NCBI GenBank assembly: GCA_947650285.1
Contig: CANTFL010000228.1
Coordinates: 1-64,000, forward strand
Direction of reading: 5' to 3'
DNA from: Hyaloperonospora brassicae
Taxonomy: Eukaryota > Oomycota > Peronosporomycetes > Peronosporales > Peronosporaceae
Length of the DNA: 64,000 bases
The notes beneath the pieces were generated by a model. The model ran no database searches, was not told where the DNA came from, and was given only the letters and a program-made list of their open reading frames with translations. The translations under genes were made by a program, and so were the position numbers. Shown piece after piece: positions 1-11,830 of this stretch; the first letter of the stretch is position 1, and every line of letters begins with the position of its first letter.

Positions 1-227
1 TGGTGAAGCAAGGCTACCTTCTCCCTTTCGGCGACAAGTTCATTTTGAATGAACTTGGCTATAGCGGCATGTTGTTGGCCTCTGTCTAGAGACTCCAACA
101 TGGCGCTAATGGCGAACTCGCCTACGGTAGAACTCATTCGTTCTACCGCACTCCATTCGATTTCACTCAAATGGGTAAACCCTTCACGCGTGGCGTGAAA
201 GGTCTCTTCATCGTCCAACATTTTCAT
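1..227 (-). CDS. Gypsy gag, N-terminal fragment (cut by window edge)
   Basis: On the minus strand an ATG at 227 opens a frame that stays open for about 75 codons to the window edge. The product closely matches the N-terminus of the gag protein of the intact gypsy element at 44295, with scattered substitutions, so this is a second copy of that family. It has the same local inverted repeats, for example the 9-bp arms around 125-148 and 40-60. The frame is undamaged in the visible part. The element continues to the left outside the window, so nothing can be said of its pol. Confidence 0.85.
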   Translation of the reverse strand, partial: MKMLDDEETFHATREGFTHLSEIEWSAVERMSSTVGEFAISAMLESLDRGQQHAAIAKFIQNELVAEREKVALLH

Positions 228-271
228 GTTGGATGTTGTGGTCCTTGGAAGGACTACAAAGTGCTACCAGG

Positions 272-665
272 CGTAACGGGGCACACCTTTGCGTGAACTT
301 AACGCAAGGGTTTCGGTGCGCCCGACAGACGTACACGAGGCAAACGAGGAAGCGTAGGTAAGGTAAAAGTAGAACTGTTATATTAATATAATTAAGTCTT
401 TTAACTACTGTCTCTCTGTTTGACTTAACTGAATTATACTAATCTAACTGAGTGTATGGTGACCGATCGTCACCACTCATTGCGCGCGTCTTGCGGCGAT
501 TGGTGAGTTGATATCATCAAGATATCAACCAATGAACAGACTCTTTGGTCGACCCATCAATATCACCACTATTGGTGATATTGTTATAGGAATATCCAAA
601 ATTATATACTTTATTGTCATTATCTCTCAAATGACAATTTCCATGTAACGGGCTGCCCCGTTACG
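272..665 (-). repeat. LTR of the minus-strand gypsy copy
   Basis: This is the 5' LTR of the element whose gag begins at 227. It aligns over its length with the 391-bp LTRs at 43860 and 51451 but with many substitutions and altered hairpin loops, so it is an older copy or another subfamily. The ends are degenerate: the expected terminal TG/CA read CG at both edges (CGTAACGGGG at 272, GTTACG at 665). Bases 228-271 are the leader and primer-binding region, which matches the leader of the intact element. Confidence 0.85.
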
Positions 666-1375
666 TAAAATTGATATTAAGTGGTTGGGCACTAAAAAGA
701 TTGTTCCAGTAGAGGTCCTTTGTTCGCTCCATTCATTGCTGCTTTATGACTACTAAAGTCTTTTCACAAGGGTTCAGTAATGATCAGATGTTTCCCACTA
801 CTATTCTAGTCGCGCGACACAAATTATTGAGTCCCTCAAGATGTATCACCTCATCGCGCATGAAAAGTCGTTCCATATTCCAGCATTAATCACCCGCTAA
901 ACAAGGCTCTACTTCGTCAACATTGGTAATCCGTCAATGAGCAAAACCTTAATTCCATTATATATATTCGGGAGGATATTTAAGCGGGGCTTTTCCCAAA
1001 CAATTTTTATGGACTTAAACTTCAGCGTCGTAATCTGTCTTCTTTATACACGAATCTGATTTGAAGATACAGACTAGATTCGGCTTTTTTAGTGCGTAAG
1101 CGCAATTTGTACTTTCATCAGCGGTATAACATTAGGTATAGATTTTGTTATATTACACGTTTGTGTCACATGTGAGATGTTCAGTTCGGACTTAGGTATA
1201 CAATACACACGGTTTATACAAGTCAATCGTACGTGTTTCTATCATACGAGATTTGGCACGTGACATCGTCTGTGACGACGTTCAATATTTCGATTACATG
1301 ACAAACATTTGGTGGGACATTGACTTTGCGGTTTACATTTACTGTTTATGTCGGACCATTGTTGCAATCAAATAA
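666..1375. other. AT-rich spacer, nothing recognised
   Basis: No open frame of note, no protein motif and no clear repeat. It lies between two LTR copies of the same family and may be old transposon debris. Confidence 0.5.
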
Positions 1376-1745
1376 TGTAACGGGGTGAGCCTGTTACATA
1401 ATATTACCATTTGTGAAAATGCGATTATAGAGGATATGATGCATAATATTCTTACACAATTGCTAAGTTCAGTGATATTGTTGCAGTGATCCAAAGGTAT
1501 ACTCATTGGTTGTTATACCATTACATCAACCCACCAATCGTTGCTAGACGCGCTCAATGGGTGGTTAGTAGACGTCACTGTACATGCTATAAATTAAGCA
1601 TAGTTAAGTTAGGACTAGAAGGACTAGACACAATCTAGGACTTGAGTATCATAATAAAGTTATATTTTTCCTTACTAAAGTTAGCTGTCTAGTACTACGT
1701 CTGCCTCTAAACGCGTACAGTGTACGCAATCTAATAAGGGCACAA
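1376..1745 (+). repeat. Decayed gypsy LTR
   Basis: It begins with the family terminus TGTAACGGGG and keeps recognisable blocks in the same order as the intact LTR: the CATTGGTTG block near 1505, ATCAACCCACCAATCG near 1527, the GACGCGC..AATG block and GACGTCAC near 1573. Most stems found in the young LTR are destroyed here. The right end is approximate. No gag or pol is seen on either side, so it may be a solo LTR or the edge of a deleted element. Confidence 0.65.
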
Positions 1746-2604
1746 GTTCTCATTGCAGTCAGTGAGAGCTTGCCAGGAACTTTTGTCAGTGTGTGGCTTC
1801 CAGTGCCCTATTTCAATCACTGCTTAGAGGAGCACTGATGCGGCTTAAACTATGTGTACTGCACCACCTAAAGTGTGTTTCTGTGGTATATACTCCGCAA
1901 AGAATAACGATGATGCTACTTGAATATATTTATACATTACCATCTAAAGTTTATTCAATGGATAAGATTGACTGGAACAACGGGCGTGACAAACAAATAC
2001 GGTCAGCCGCGGCGCACATGGCATAATACGAGGCGAAGCATTCCTTGAGGATTAAGAGTTTCATAAAGTAATTTATAGAATACATTGCTCCGAAAAAGCT
2101 GGCTCCGTACTAGAGTAATTTTTGAATTTACGATTTTAGATACCTCGTTGGGTGGTGAGAGTGTTACCTTGCATTCTACCAAACCGGTCCTCTATTTCTT
2201 TACCTTTTAACGCACTGTGGACAGGCTACTTCGATGTTTCCTAATTTGTAGGAGGGTGCTACCAAAATCTAAACCTCTAATAAAAGACGACGCCAAATCG
2301 TGAACATTTAAACTGCTTTGATCACGTCGGACGTTGTAGGCATTTCGAGTTGTCAAACGGGGCACCTCGCTATACTACTTACGGCATAAGCTATTCAATA
2401 CCATCGTGAAGTGTGACGCAGGCACAAAACCACACGAACCCTCGAGACTGTAGAAGAAGCGTACTCAGCAACTAACGTAAGAATTAGATGAAGGGGGGAA
2501 CAAGTGTAGTACAGTAATGTAATCCTGTAGTATAATCAAGTGTTCTTATTAAAGTGTCTTTTTCAACTTGCCTTAGCCATAAAGCATGCGAAGATACATG
2601 TAAA
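1746..2604. other. Spacer between decayed LTRs, nothing recognised
   Basis: No supported coding frame. A short open frame around 1793-2026 does not start at ATG and has no recognisable domain. Confidence 0.45.
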
Positions 2605-2806
2605 TAAATGCTGACAACCCATTGCGCGCGTCCTTACATTATTTGGACGTGCTGAAGGTTGATAAAAATGACCATATATCAACCAATAGGGAGAGACGCC
2701 ACAATATTGCCTGTCAAGATCAATATTCACGAACCGTCATCCGTTCGGTCAATATTCTCCATCATTATTTGCCAATGTCAATATCATGTCTCGGAGGACT
2801 CTGTTA
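2605..2806 (-). repeat. Fragment of a gypsy LTR
   Basis: It resembles the terminal half of the minus-strand LTR at 470-665. Shared blocks in order are CCATTGCGCGCGTC, the GGTTGATA....TATCAACCAAT stem, a GAGAGACG block, CAATATC motifs, and a degraded end at CTCTGTTAC. The other half of the LTR is missing or unrecognisable. Confidence 0.5.
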
Positions 2807-5516
2807 CAAGTTGAGTTGTCGACGTATCGACAGTTGTGAATCTTTGAGGTGCACTGCCTAACGAAGTTTAGCAAAAGCCCTTTGTTCGACTCCCAAATGT
2901 ACGTACTATCGTGCGCACTCACTTTGTCGTTGCTGTATACCAATAGGTTAAGGCCAACTGTGTCGTTGTGATTACTTCAGCGGTGTTGCCGATAGTATTC
3001 TGTCAGCAATACGCCTTACTACGGACAAACGATGCTACTCAATGCATTCGGTATCCTCTTGCAAGTTCTGCGGAGCACATACTGGCAGAGTACTTACTCG
3101 AAAGCACCGCCGTCGCTGCTACATTCGTCTCTTGCTCCTACGCTAAGGCAGAGCTACAACAGGGCGTCGACAAGACATGCTCTCTGTCAATGCCTTCGTT
3201 CCCATCATTCGTATCGTTGCTCTTACAAGCGTCAGCAGGAGCGTGCCAACCAGTGGGTTGTCACACACACACATACGCACCTGGTTGCCCAAACGTCGAG
3301 CAGCTCTAATTCGCGAGCGCAAACGGTGATATGATAACGTGGTTTGCACTCATAGTGTCTCTACGAGCTTCTGCCGCCGGCTCGGCTGTCGAAGCCATCT
3401 CCGGACGGGAGACGCTGCCGCAGACAATGGACGATGTCGAGGATCGCGATCCAGATCGCTCCCTCGTGCTCGTCCGGTGCGCTAGCTCACACCAACGTTC
3501 GTGCGCTTTGCTGAGGTCGCGTTTCCTTCGTTGCACCGTCACTTTTCATCTTACCAGCTATGGCGTCCGAGCTCGCGCTGGTCGCGTTCTGCCTGTGCCT
3601 TATCGGTCGGACAAACGCCATGATGTCACACGGCACGCTCGGCCTTTATCGTCATCCTACAAACGTGTCCAAAGGACTAGAGAAGAGCTGATTGCAATGG
3701 GTCTCTAGAGCCGCACTCCGTAGACGCTGCTCTCGTTCTTTTGACGTGGTCGCCGCCGTCTCGTGACTCGACACAAACGGTCCTGACTTGTGCACTTTTA
3801 TGAACGAGCAACAACGTAACAAGGATCGAAGCAGCTACCCCCACTACCATTGCCATCGTCATCACCACTGGACGCACGGCTCGGCACGTGCGCTTTGCAA
3901 AAAGCGACTTCCCCTGTCGTCGGACCGACTCCTTGCGACAATGTCAACTGCGAGCACGTCATGCCACGCTGTGTCTCTCGTCGTAAGCGGCAGCGCAGTC
4001 TCTGTGAATCGAGAGCGTTAGGTAACTTTGCAGTCTGTTGCCGCGTCGCGCACGTATCATTATGCGCCCTCGGGCGTGACGCGCGCGACTGTCCGTCACC
4101 ACTCAAATCACTCCGCGCGCACACTCTGACCAAAGGCGCGGGGCAAATAAATAGGCGGGTCTTTGCTTGCAACGGCGGTCGATCCACGGAAGGGTTCAGT
4201 GCAGTCAGTCAGTCAGTCAGTCAGTCAGTAAGTAAGTAGGAGAAGAGGCGAGAGAGAGACCTTATGTTTGTTCGTCCGAGTCCCCGCGCCGCCCGTCTGC
4301 CACCGCGACAAACTCGGGCCACCCATCGTGACGGCGTCCAGACATCTGGTCTCAGCTGCTCGAGACAGGAGTCGCCGTCCCCTTGCGCGACTTCTGCGAA
4401 CGCGGATGGCCGTCCCATCGATCGTCTCGCAGTGCACACACACACATATATCTAATGTACATGTACATGCGCCACCACATCGTGTCCCCCTTCGCTGCAG
4501 CAGACGTTGCGCCGGCTTAAACACGACACCACGTACTGCGCGTCTCGCTTCACGCTGCCGCCAGTCAATCCAACAGGTTCTGCCCTACGTGTCGTACTTG
4601 TCCCGCGTGCTCGTTGCTACACAGTGCACGTCGCTCGTGGCGTGCGCTTCTTGGCCAATATATGTAGCGCAAGTGCTGGCAAGTTGCAGGCGAAGATGCC
4701 GCGTGCACATGGCCTGTCCGTACACTTTGTGTCCATCTTCATCGGCCGAGACGTTCCCAGCGAGACAGACGCCATCACGGGACGGCCGAAGAAGAAGAAG
4801 AAGAAGAAAGTGCCCGCACACCTCATCTCCTCCCTCTGCTTCGCAGTCGTCGGCTTGAGCTCAGCCGAATGTTTCACTGATGGACGACGTACTTTCGTCC
4901 ATCCACTCCGCCACTCGGCCACTCACTCACTCACTTTGCCGCCGCTGTCCATTGATCCATTGATGCCCACCCACGTCGCTCGCCAACCACCAGACAGACA
5001 GACAGACGGACGAGCGCACGACAAACACCCGCTGCGCGTTCGTGCATCTGGTAGCGCACTGCTCGCGCTGCTCCTGCACGTCGCGTTTCGCGCAGAGCAT
5101 CCGACCGGCCATTGTCCCATCTCCCCACGCAGCGCCTCTGGTGCCCGACAACCCAACGACCGACTCGCGGCCAGTGCGGCTCTTTTCTACCGACGGCGAC
5201 GCCGACGACAGCGGCTGCCGTGCGAGAAGGAGGAGGAGGAAAACAAAAGCGGCCGAGTGCACGCACTCACTCACCTCGCTAGAAAACTACTGCCCCCACC
5301 TGCTGTCGCCCCCCTCTTTGGTCGCCCAATTTCCCATTCCCCTCTAGACATATATATATAGACACAGCTGACCGACACAGCGACTGACACACAGAGTGAT
5401 AGACCGACCGACACACAGAGTAATCGACACAGACGTAGAGACTTAGAGAGAGAGAGAGAGCCGTAGAGAGAGCCGTTCCGACAGTGACGTAGTGGGTCGT
5501 GGTCTGCGTCGCGAGA
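2807..5516. other. GC-rich upstream region with microsatellites
   Basis: This contains a (CAGT)n tract at about 4198-4238, a CA/TA run at about 4434-4452, (AAG)n at 4791-4808, a TATATA run at 5348-5360, degenerate GACCGACACACAGAG repeats at 5362-5420 and (GA)n at 5445-5460. Many open frames exist on both strands, as expected of GC-rich DNA, but none has a recognisable domain. The last part is likely the promoter and 5' leader of the START-FYVE gene. No convincing upstream exon was found. Confidence 0.5.
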
Positions 5517-8153
5517 ATGCCCAAGTCGCTGCCGCTGCCGCCGCACTACTTCCCGTGCCCTGCGCTCACGCCGCGCGAAGAACAGCACCTCGTGACGAAA
5601 GCGCGCGACTCGGCCAACGCGCTCATCGACGTCACGCGGAACCACGAGGGGCCCGTGCGGTGGGAAGCCGCGGGCGGCCACCGCGGCGTGCAGATGTACA
5701 AGGGCGAGGCGCGGTACCCCGAGGCAGTCGTGGGCGAAGCGCTCACGTACGGCTGCGGCGCGACGACGATCCGCTCGACGCTCGAGGAAGTGGCTGCGTT
5801 CTTTGACGTGAGTTCCGACGCGAAGCTCGCGGCGTTCGCGGCGTCGAGCGCCGACGTACTGGACGCGCAGCTGCTGTACGCGCTGACGGACACGGCGCTG
5901 CTGAACGACGACCGGCGCGCGCACGACCGCAGCCGTCCGAGTCGCGCGGGCGCGAGCAAACTCGGGCACGTGACGCAGGTGACGGTCAAGTGGTTTGCGT
6001 CCGAGATGCCGTCAAAGCTGCTGAAGCATCGGGACTTCCTCACGGTCGAGTGCCAGAGCACGTTCACGGACGTGAGCGGCCGACGGGGCTACGTGCGGTC
6101 GTACCACTCGATCAAGTTGCCCGCGTGCCCCGAGCTGAGCGACTACAGCCTCGTGCGCGGCAGTTTCTACCACACGGGCTACGTGTTTGTCGAGAGCGAG
6201 CGCCACGGCTTCCTCGACGTCATCTACAGCGGCCAAGTGAACATGAAGGGGAACGCCAAGATCCCCACGTCGCTCTTCATGACGATCCAGAAGAAGCGCT
6301 TGTCGAGCATTGCCGACCTCCCGCGCTTGATCACGCGGCGGCGACTCGGGGCCCAGCGGTTCCTCGGCGACCTCGAGATCGTGCCCAAGAGCCTCCGCGC
6401 GCGCTGCAACCTCTGCGCGACCAAGTTTGGCCTCATTACGCGCAAAGCGCGCTGCCGCAAGTGCGGCGAAGTCGTGTGCGCGTCGGCGTGCAGCACCGAG
6501 TGGGAGGTGTCGATCCCGGGCCAGGGCGTGCGCAAAGTCCGCGTGTGCTCCAAGTGCGCGCAGAACACGGACCTGCCCGAGCTCGACAACCTCCCGGCGA
6601 GCGAGCCGTACTCGGAGAGCGGCAGTGGGCTCGAAGACCTGGACGACGGACCGGTCCTGAGCGTGCGTGCCCCGGGGCACCAGTACGTGAAGAAGGGCAC
6701 GTCAGAGTCGTCGGTGCGGCGCGCGGGCGAGCCGAGTTCCGACAGTGACGTACTTGATGGCGACCGGCGTCGACGCTCTCATCGACGCGGCGGACGGTAC
6801 AGCCACAACGGCGACAAGCGACACAGCTTGGACGAAAGCTACTACGACACGGACCCCGAGCACACGGGAGGGGCTGGTGGGCTGCCGAGCGGAGACGACG
6901 CGCGACTGAGTCTCGACTCGGGCCACTACACGAACGACAGTGGGGAGCCCGACGAGACTTTGTCGCATCGGAGAAGGCGCGACGACCAGAGGTACGACCC
7001 GAGGAACCCCGACATGTACGACCATCAGACGTACGGCGCGTCGCCCCCTCAATTCCACGACGAAGAGCAGCGACGAGCGCTGCAGCGTCAACAGCGCGCG
7101 CTGCAGCAGCAACGAAACAAGCAGAGACTGTTGCAGCGCCAGCAACAGCAGCAGGAGGCGCTGATGCGCCGCCGGCAGCAACAAGGTCAGGACTCGGAGC
7201 ATTACCACGCAGGGTCAGAGGATTACATGAGCCACAGCGAGTTCAGCGACAGCCTCGCGAGCTCGGATGGACCGTCGTTCCTCACGTCGAGTCTATTAGC
7301 ACAGCACACGAAGCAGATGGGCAAACCTGGTCCAGTGACTCAAGACGAAAGGAATGCCGCGCAACTCGCTGTCCAGCAGCACCGGGAGCAGAGCGAGGGC
7401 AGGGCTACCAGCATTGACTTGAACGTCGCACTTGCTTCCCCAGCGCTCGGTCCAGAGCTCCGGCTGACGCAATTGGAGCAACTGCAGGTTCAACAGTGGG
7501 CAGAGCAAGAAGCTCGATTTCGTGACGAATCCATGCCGTCGCTCGACTTTGAGTTCCCCGAAGATTCGTCCGAGGCAACGATGCCAGTACTTCAGCTCCG
7601 GCGAAGTTTGAGCTGCGAGAGCTTTGCGACTTCGACTGATCTGGAGCTCCCATCGTTTTTTCGAAGTTCACGCAGCAGTGGGCGCTCGCACGATCGCCCA
7701 TCGCTTTTGCTTGGTGAATCGAGCCCTCCGTTTGTAGGTAAGGCGCGCGTGAACAATTCGGTACAAAGGACGGTGAGCGTTGTAGACGACGAGGACGGGG
7801 TGGACAATTTTATTGAAGGGCTGGCTCTCCACATGAGTTCGTTGCTCCGGCCAGAGGACTTGCGTCCTACGGAAGAGAGCATCAGGTTGTCAATTGACTC
7901 GATTGGCCAGGACCAAAGTGCCATGGGCGGCAGTGGCATTGTCGTTACGGACAACTTTGGCGCCTCGATCACGAAAAGCCGTACCGATCTGTCCAAGACG
8001 ACTATTGTGAAGCTGTACCAGCGAATTTTAGAACTGACGGACAAGCAGCACGAGTTGAAAGCGCAACCCGAGTCGGACTCTGATGAGAGGAAGGAAATCG
8101 CTCGCGAACTCGAAGGGCTGTATGCAAAGCTTCGCTTGGAAGTGGAAGTATAA
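5517..8153 (+). CDS. START-like / FYVE zinc-finger protein
   Basis: This is an intronless frame of 878 residues. The ATG at 5517 is chosen because the MPKSLPLPPHYF start with a proline/phenylalanine-rich opening is typical of oomycete START-FYVE proteins, and upstream codons lack an ATG. Residues about 20-285 form a START-like lipid-binding region. Residues about 296-350 are a FYVE-type zinc finger with paired cysteines (CNLC, CRKC, CASAC, CSKC). The rest is low-complexity: Ser/Asp/Arg-rich, then Gln/Arg-rich near 505-560, with a coiled coil at the end. FYVE fingers usually bind PI3P on endosomes, so a role in endosomal lipid sensing is inferred. The R(R/K)HHCR core common in FYVE domains is divergent (RKARCRKC), so PI3P binding is not certain. 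Such proteins are expanded in oomycetes. Confidence 0.9.
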   Translation: MPKSLPLPPHYFPCPALTPREEQHLVTKARDSANALIDVTRNHEGPVRWEAAGGHRGVQMYKGEARYPEAVVGEALTYGCGATTIRSTLEEVAAFFDVSSDAKLAAFAASSADVLDAQLLYALTDTALLNDDRRAHDRSRPSRAGASKLGHVTQVTVKWFASEMPSKLLKHRDFLTVECQSTFTDVSGRRGYVRSYHSIKLPACPELSDYSLVRGSFYHTGYVFVESERHGFLDVIYSGQVNMKGNAKIPTSLFMTIQKKRLSSIADLPRLITRRRLGAQRFLGDLEIVPKSLRARCNLCATKFGLITRKARCRKCGEVVCASACSTEWEVSIPGQGVRKVRVCSKCAQNTDLPELDNLPASEPYSESGSGLEDLDDGPVLSVRAPGHQYVKKGTSESSVRRAGEPSSDSDVLDGDRRRRSHRRGGRYSHNGDKRHSLDESYYDTDPEHTGGAGGLPSGDDARLSLDSGHYTNDSGEPDETLSHRRRRDDQRYDPRNPDMYDHQTYGASPPQFHDEEQRRALQRQQRALQQQRNKQRLLQRQQQQQEALMRRRQQQGQDSEHYHAGSEDYMSHSEFSDSLASSDGPSFLTSSLLAQHTKQMGKPGPVTQDERNAAQLAVQQHREQSEGRATSIDLNVALASPALGPELRLTQLEQLQVQQWAEQEARFRDESMPSLDFEFPEDSSEATMPVLQLRRSLSCESFATSTDLELPSFFRSSRSSGRSHDRPSLLLGESSPPFVGKARVNNSVQRTVSVVDDEDGVDNFIEGLALHMSSLLRPEDLRPTEESIRLSIDSIGQDQSAMGGSGIVVTDNFGASITKSRTDLSKTTIVKLYQRILELTDKQHELKAQPESDSDERKEIARELEGLYAKLRLEVEV

Positions 8154-10048
8154 TGAAGTGCTTGCCCGTTCAGGCCATTGGAAGCGGCGAAAACGTGATA
8201 CGGCATGCTCCGCTCTTTACCTGAGTGTGCTAGCGTCGACCGACTAATGCAGCATTACGGGTACTGTCAGGCTGCCGGAGTTTGTCAATGTCTGGATTTG
8301 GTCTTTGCTCCGAAGCTTGCAGAGTTATACCAAACAGGAACTCGTTCAGCATGGCGTTATGGCTTCATCTCATCGTACAACAGCCGCGTCTTGCCGTGTG
8401 CGCCATGAGAGCCAATGTTCATAGAGTACGTCACTCATGGGAGGAACCAGCACAAACTTGCGCGGTGTACCTAATAAGAATGCTATCAGTTTGATGTACT
8501 GCACGATGGACGCTATCTACTCACCTGTTTCACATATTCACCAGCAGCTCTTTCCTTCCTTTGCTTGCCGTGGCTTGTCGTCATTACATGATGCTGGCAA
8601 AAACACTTATACGCTTCCAGTTGTACGTGGTGTCAACTACGAATGCGATAAATTGAGCAGCTACTTTGGTTAAACCTTGCAAGAATGCGGCGTCAGACGA
8701 CTGCAAAGTCTTTTGCTTGTCTGCAGCACTTGGGTAGTTTTGTGATCGATAATCCAGTTATAATGAAGCAGTTTGCACAGAACAAAACAGGATCCCTTGC
8801 AGTGTTCTTCTACTTCTATCATCCCCAGTCTATTGCTCTGTTTGCTGAGTCATCAGCACGAAAAGCGTATCAAAGGCAGATGACCCTCAGCGAGCGTGGG
8901 AGTGATACCTCAGCAAGAACACCTCCAGGAAGGTGGTGCTCTCTAATGTCCCTGGCCGGCTGATTTATTGTGCTGCCTTCTTGTCGATAATAGTAGTGCC
9001 CTTCTCCCACGTCCGCTACTTAGCTGATCGGCGTCGCTGCTATTGACAATCAATAGTAAGCGGTTCTTGCGTCCCCGCAAAACGCGAGTGAATGGATCGT
9101 TCACTGTCTTTGCCTCTATACGCTTTCAGGTGTGTGTTGTTCGTCTCCAGATGCCCAAAGAGCTACAACAATCGGGGAAAATGACATGAAGTGACGGTCG
9201 CGAAGTCGACTGGAACCAGACGACTGGAACCGACAAAACGGATGGAGCTCAATCGAAAGAGCTCTCCCCATGATGAAGTCTTCGCATAGACTTTCGACCC
9301 CGACCAGTCGATTTGGTCGCCCGTCGAGCGGTGTTTACTACCTGGCACGGCGGATGGACGGCAGCCTAGCACACGATTGTTGCACGTTGCAGCGTGACTC
9401 TCACACCGGAACGAGATTTCGTCACGACTGTTCCAGAAAAGGGGAGGAAGGTACGTCGATCATGACCAAAGATACACCGTGCGTCCCCCGAAGAGGGCCG
9501 GGTCTGTACCAGCGTAGACAAAAGGGAGTCAGTGGTGGGCGAAGCACCAGCGTGCGTGCATCAGTCACAATGATGTCGCTCGGCACTAGAGCAGAAAGAG
9601 CGGTCCGATCGATGGCGGTCCGCGATCCAGGCTTCGAAACAGTATTTCGCGCCAATCTTCGACCTTCCTTGCGTGCCCCCCGAAGAACCCATCAAAACGA
9701 GGCGGAACGCGGAAGATGGGCCGCAGAAAACGTGGGCAAACTGTGCCTATGCGCACGCGGATCAGATAAAGTCGGAGGAGACAAGTTTGGTACCAATCTG
9801 ACAAGAAGCGGACACGCTTCTCCGAGCACCTCGTCGTGTGACTTTCCCGTGCTCGCTAGAGGCGCATGCGGTGGAGGTCTGCACTAAAGGCAGCAGATGA
9901 AGCATGAGCTACAGCGTAAGGTCAGTCAAAAGAGCGACCTGGAGTCGATAGATCGCCGCTAGTTGGGAGACGTAAGCAATTGAGGCCACGAGACGCCAGC
10001 GAAACTCGAACGTACTAGGAGGAGTTTCATGATCATCTATTGACATAT
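8154..10048. other. Intergenic, nothing recognised
   Basis: This is the 3' flank of the START-FYVE gene followed by unassigned sequence. An open frame of about 200 codons at 9270-9887 on the plus strand has no domain, biased Arg/Ser composition and open frames opposite it, so I do not call it. The right end adjoins the 3' end of the LINE remnant. Confidence 0.5.
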
Positions 10049-11830
10049 TTAATGTGGACAAGAGGTCTGAAAAATCCTGAGCCAGGATATGAGCGCCGGT
10101 CGCGGCAGCGGATCGTGGCTGACACCCGCGTAGGGCGGGTGTCCACGGGGCTCTTGAATCAGAAGTTCAAGACAGGCATGAAGTCGGGCCCCTCGTACGG
10201 CCGTAGCCGCGGCTCGATGCTCGCGTATTGCAATTGCCCGTAGCTGGCGAACACCGCGTGTCCAGTACATTTGGACACTTGCGGATGGAGTAGTCACGGC
10301 TCCTCTAAAGACCGCCGAGTTCCGCTCGGTCCACAAATGTTCTTGGCAGATGGAGCTCAATATGGACCAGATCCGTTCGAATTCTGTTGCTGCGGCGTCA
10401 GAGTCATCTTGAAAACGGCTTTGCAACCGCAAACTCAGCTGACGTGGAATGGGCGGGGCTTTGCGATTGGCGCAGTGCTGAAAGAAGGTGGAAAGAACTG
10501 CGTTCGTCGCACCCCCACCGGTCCAGTGTCCTATCAAGTGACACCAACACGCTTGCGCGATTGGGCACTCCCAGAAAATGTGCGCCGCAGTCTCTTTGCG
10601 TCCCCGGCAGTGCAGCACCGTACGACAACTGTTGTCCAGCGTGCGACCGGCATGGTATAGATTTAGCTGCTTTGTTGCGATACGATAGCATGTCCAGACT
10701 TGATACTCCGTTAGCCCGTTTGCGTGTTTCCAAACTTGGGAAGGCGTTTGATTTGATGCAGCTGACTGCCAACTATTCGATACCGCCTGCGCGTCATAGG
10801 CCTTCAACCAGGACTGGAGGCCAGGGTGCAGAAGGCGTTTATGAACGTGAAACGCTTGCTTCATAAGCGTTGTCCACACATCTACATTGGCCACCGTCTC
10901 TGGCACACTCCAAGGGAAACGGTGAAGCTCCGGGTGGGCATGAAACACCAAGGTACGATGGTACGAATGCTCCCAGTAGTTAGACACTTGCTGAGGCGAC
11001 CCCCGTAATTCTGGTAAATTCCCGTCAATCGACCAATGGATTCCATTGACATCTTGGCGGAGGCGAATCGCCGAGTTCGCGGACTCGACAGGGTCCCGAC
11101 AGGACCCGACAATTAAATCAGCTCGCACCCGGGACCATTTATAAGCGCGCCGAAACGGCGGTGGATGACGTAAGACGAGCCCGGGCTCTACCGGTCCCGC
11201 ACCGACAGCAAGGTGGGGTGACGAGAGCAGGATCGAAGTCGCCCAACGTTGTAATTTACAATGCAATGCCGAGACGAAGTACCGCCGAGAGACGGGAACG
11301 TAAAATGAAATTCATGTGACCCCAGTCGCCGAATGCACAGACTGCGCAGTGAACATGGAGGTATCCGGGCATATTTGGCCCGCTCTAGGGGCTTGCCGTC
11401 TGGCCCTTGAATCCAAGGATTGCCATCCCAGTGAAAGCGGCCCCAGAAAGCGGCTAATGTATCCATCCGGTGATCAGCAACAGCGGGATGGTCAGGAAAC
11501 GTTTGATGGTATGAAATTAACCATTCGTCACCGTCCCACTGACTGCTCGCCCCGACAGACATACGAGCGTGATGCGCGACCAATCTGGCCCGAATCGACA
11601 GCACTTGTTCAGGGGAGGGTGCTAGGAGCCGTTAACTCGAACGTACTATGCATGTTAGCTAGCCTCGTAACAACGCATTGTCCCTGATTAAGTTGCGAGC
11701 GTGAAACACAAGCAGAAGCTCTGAAGCACGCAAAGGTTTGGGAAGCACGACTGTAATTGGGAATGCCAGGCGTGTACCGTGGTACACGGTGCTCGCTGAT
11801 CCAGTCGTCAGTGTCGATGCAACCGCCAGG
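10049..11830 (-). mobile_element. LINE (non-LTR retrotransposon) 3' remnant
   Basis: An open frame from about 11266 to 10049 on the minus strand (about 405 codons, no ATG at its 5' end) encodes the C-terminal part of a LINE ORF2. The diagnostic feature is a zf-RVT type zinc-binding segment, C..VLHC...ETAAHIFWEC, near the middle, followed by the Arg-rich tail usual after it. Upstream sequence to about 11830 continues the protein only through frameshifts (frames around 11604-11188 and 11833-11609). The reverse-transcriptase core and ORF1 are absent, which is the usual 5' truncation. It is probably inactive. Confidence 0.7.

Noticed and set aside
3331..5361. Overlapping frames of 100-280 codons on both strands before the START-FYVE gene
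   Set aside because: Composition is low-complexity and follows microsatellites. No domain, splice logic or homology was seen, so probably promoter and leader sequence.
5546..8206. Long open frames on the minus strand and in other plus-strand frames across the START-FYVE gene
   Set aside because: They are shadows of a GC-rich coding sequence: Arg/Ala-rich, no domains, and the START/FYVE frame is clearly the real one.
9270..9887. 205-codon plus-strand frame
   Set aside because: Arg/Ser/Gly-rich without motif, with competing frames opposite, and located in transposon debris.
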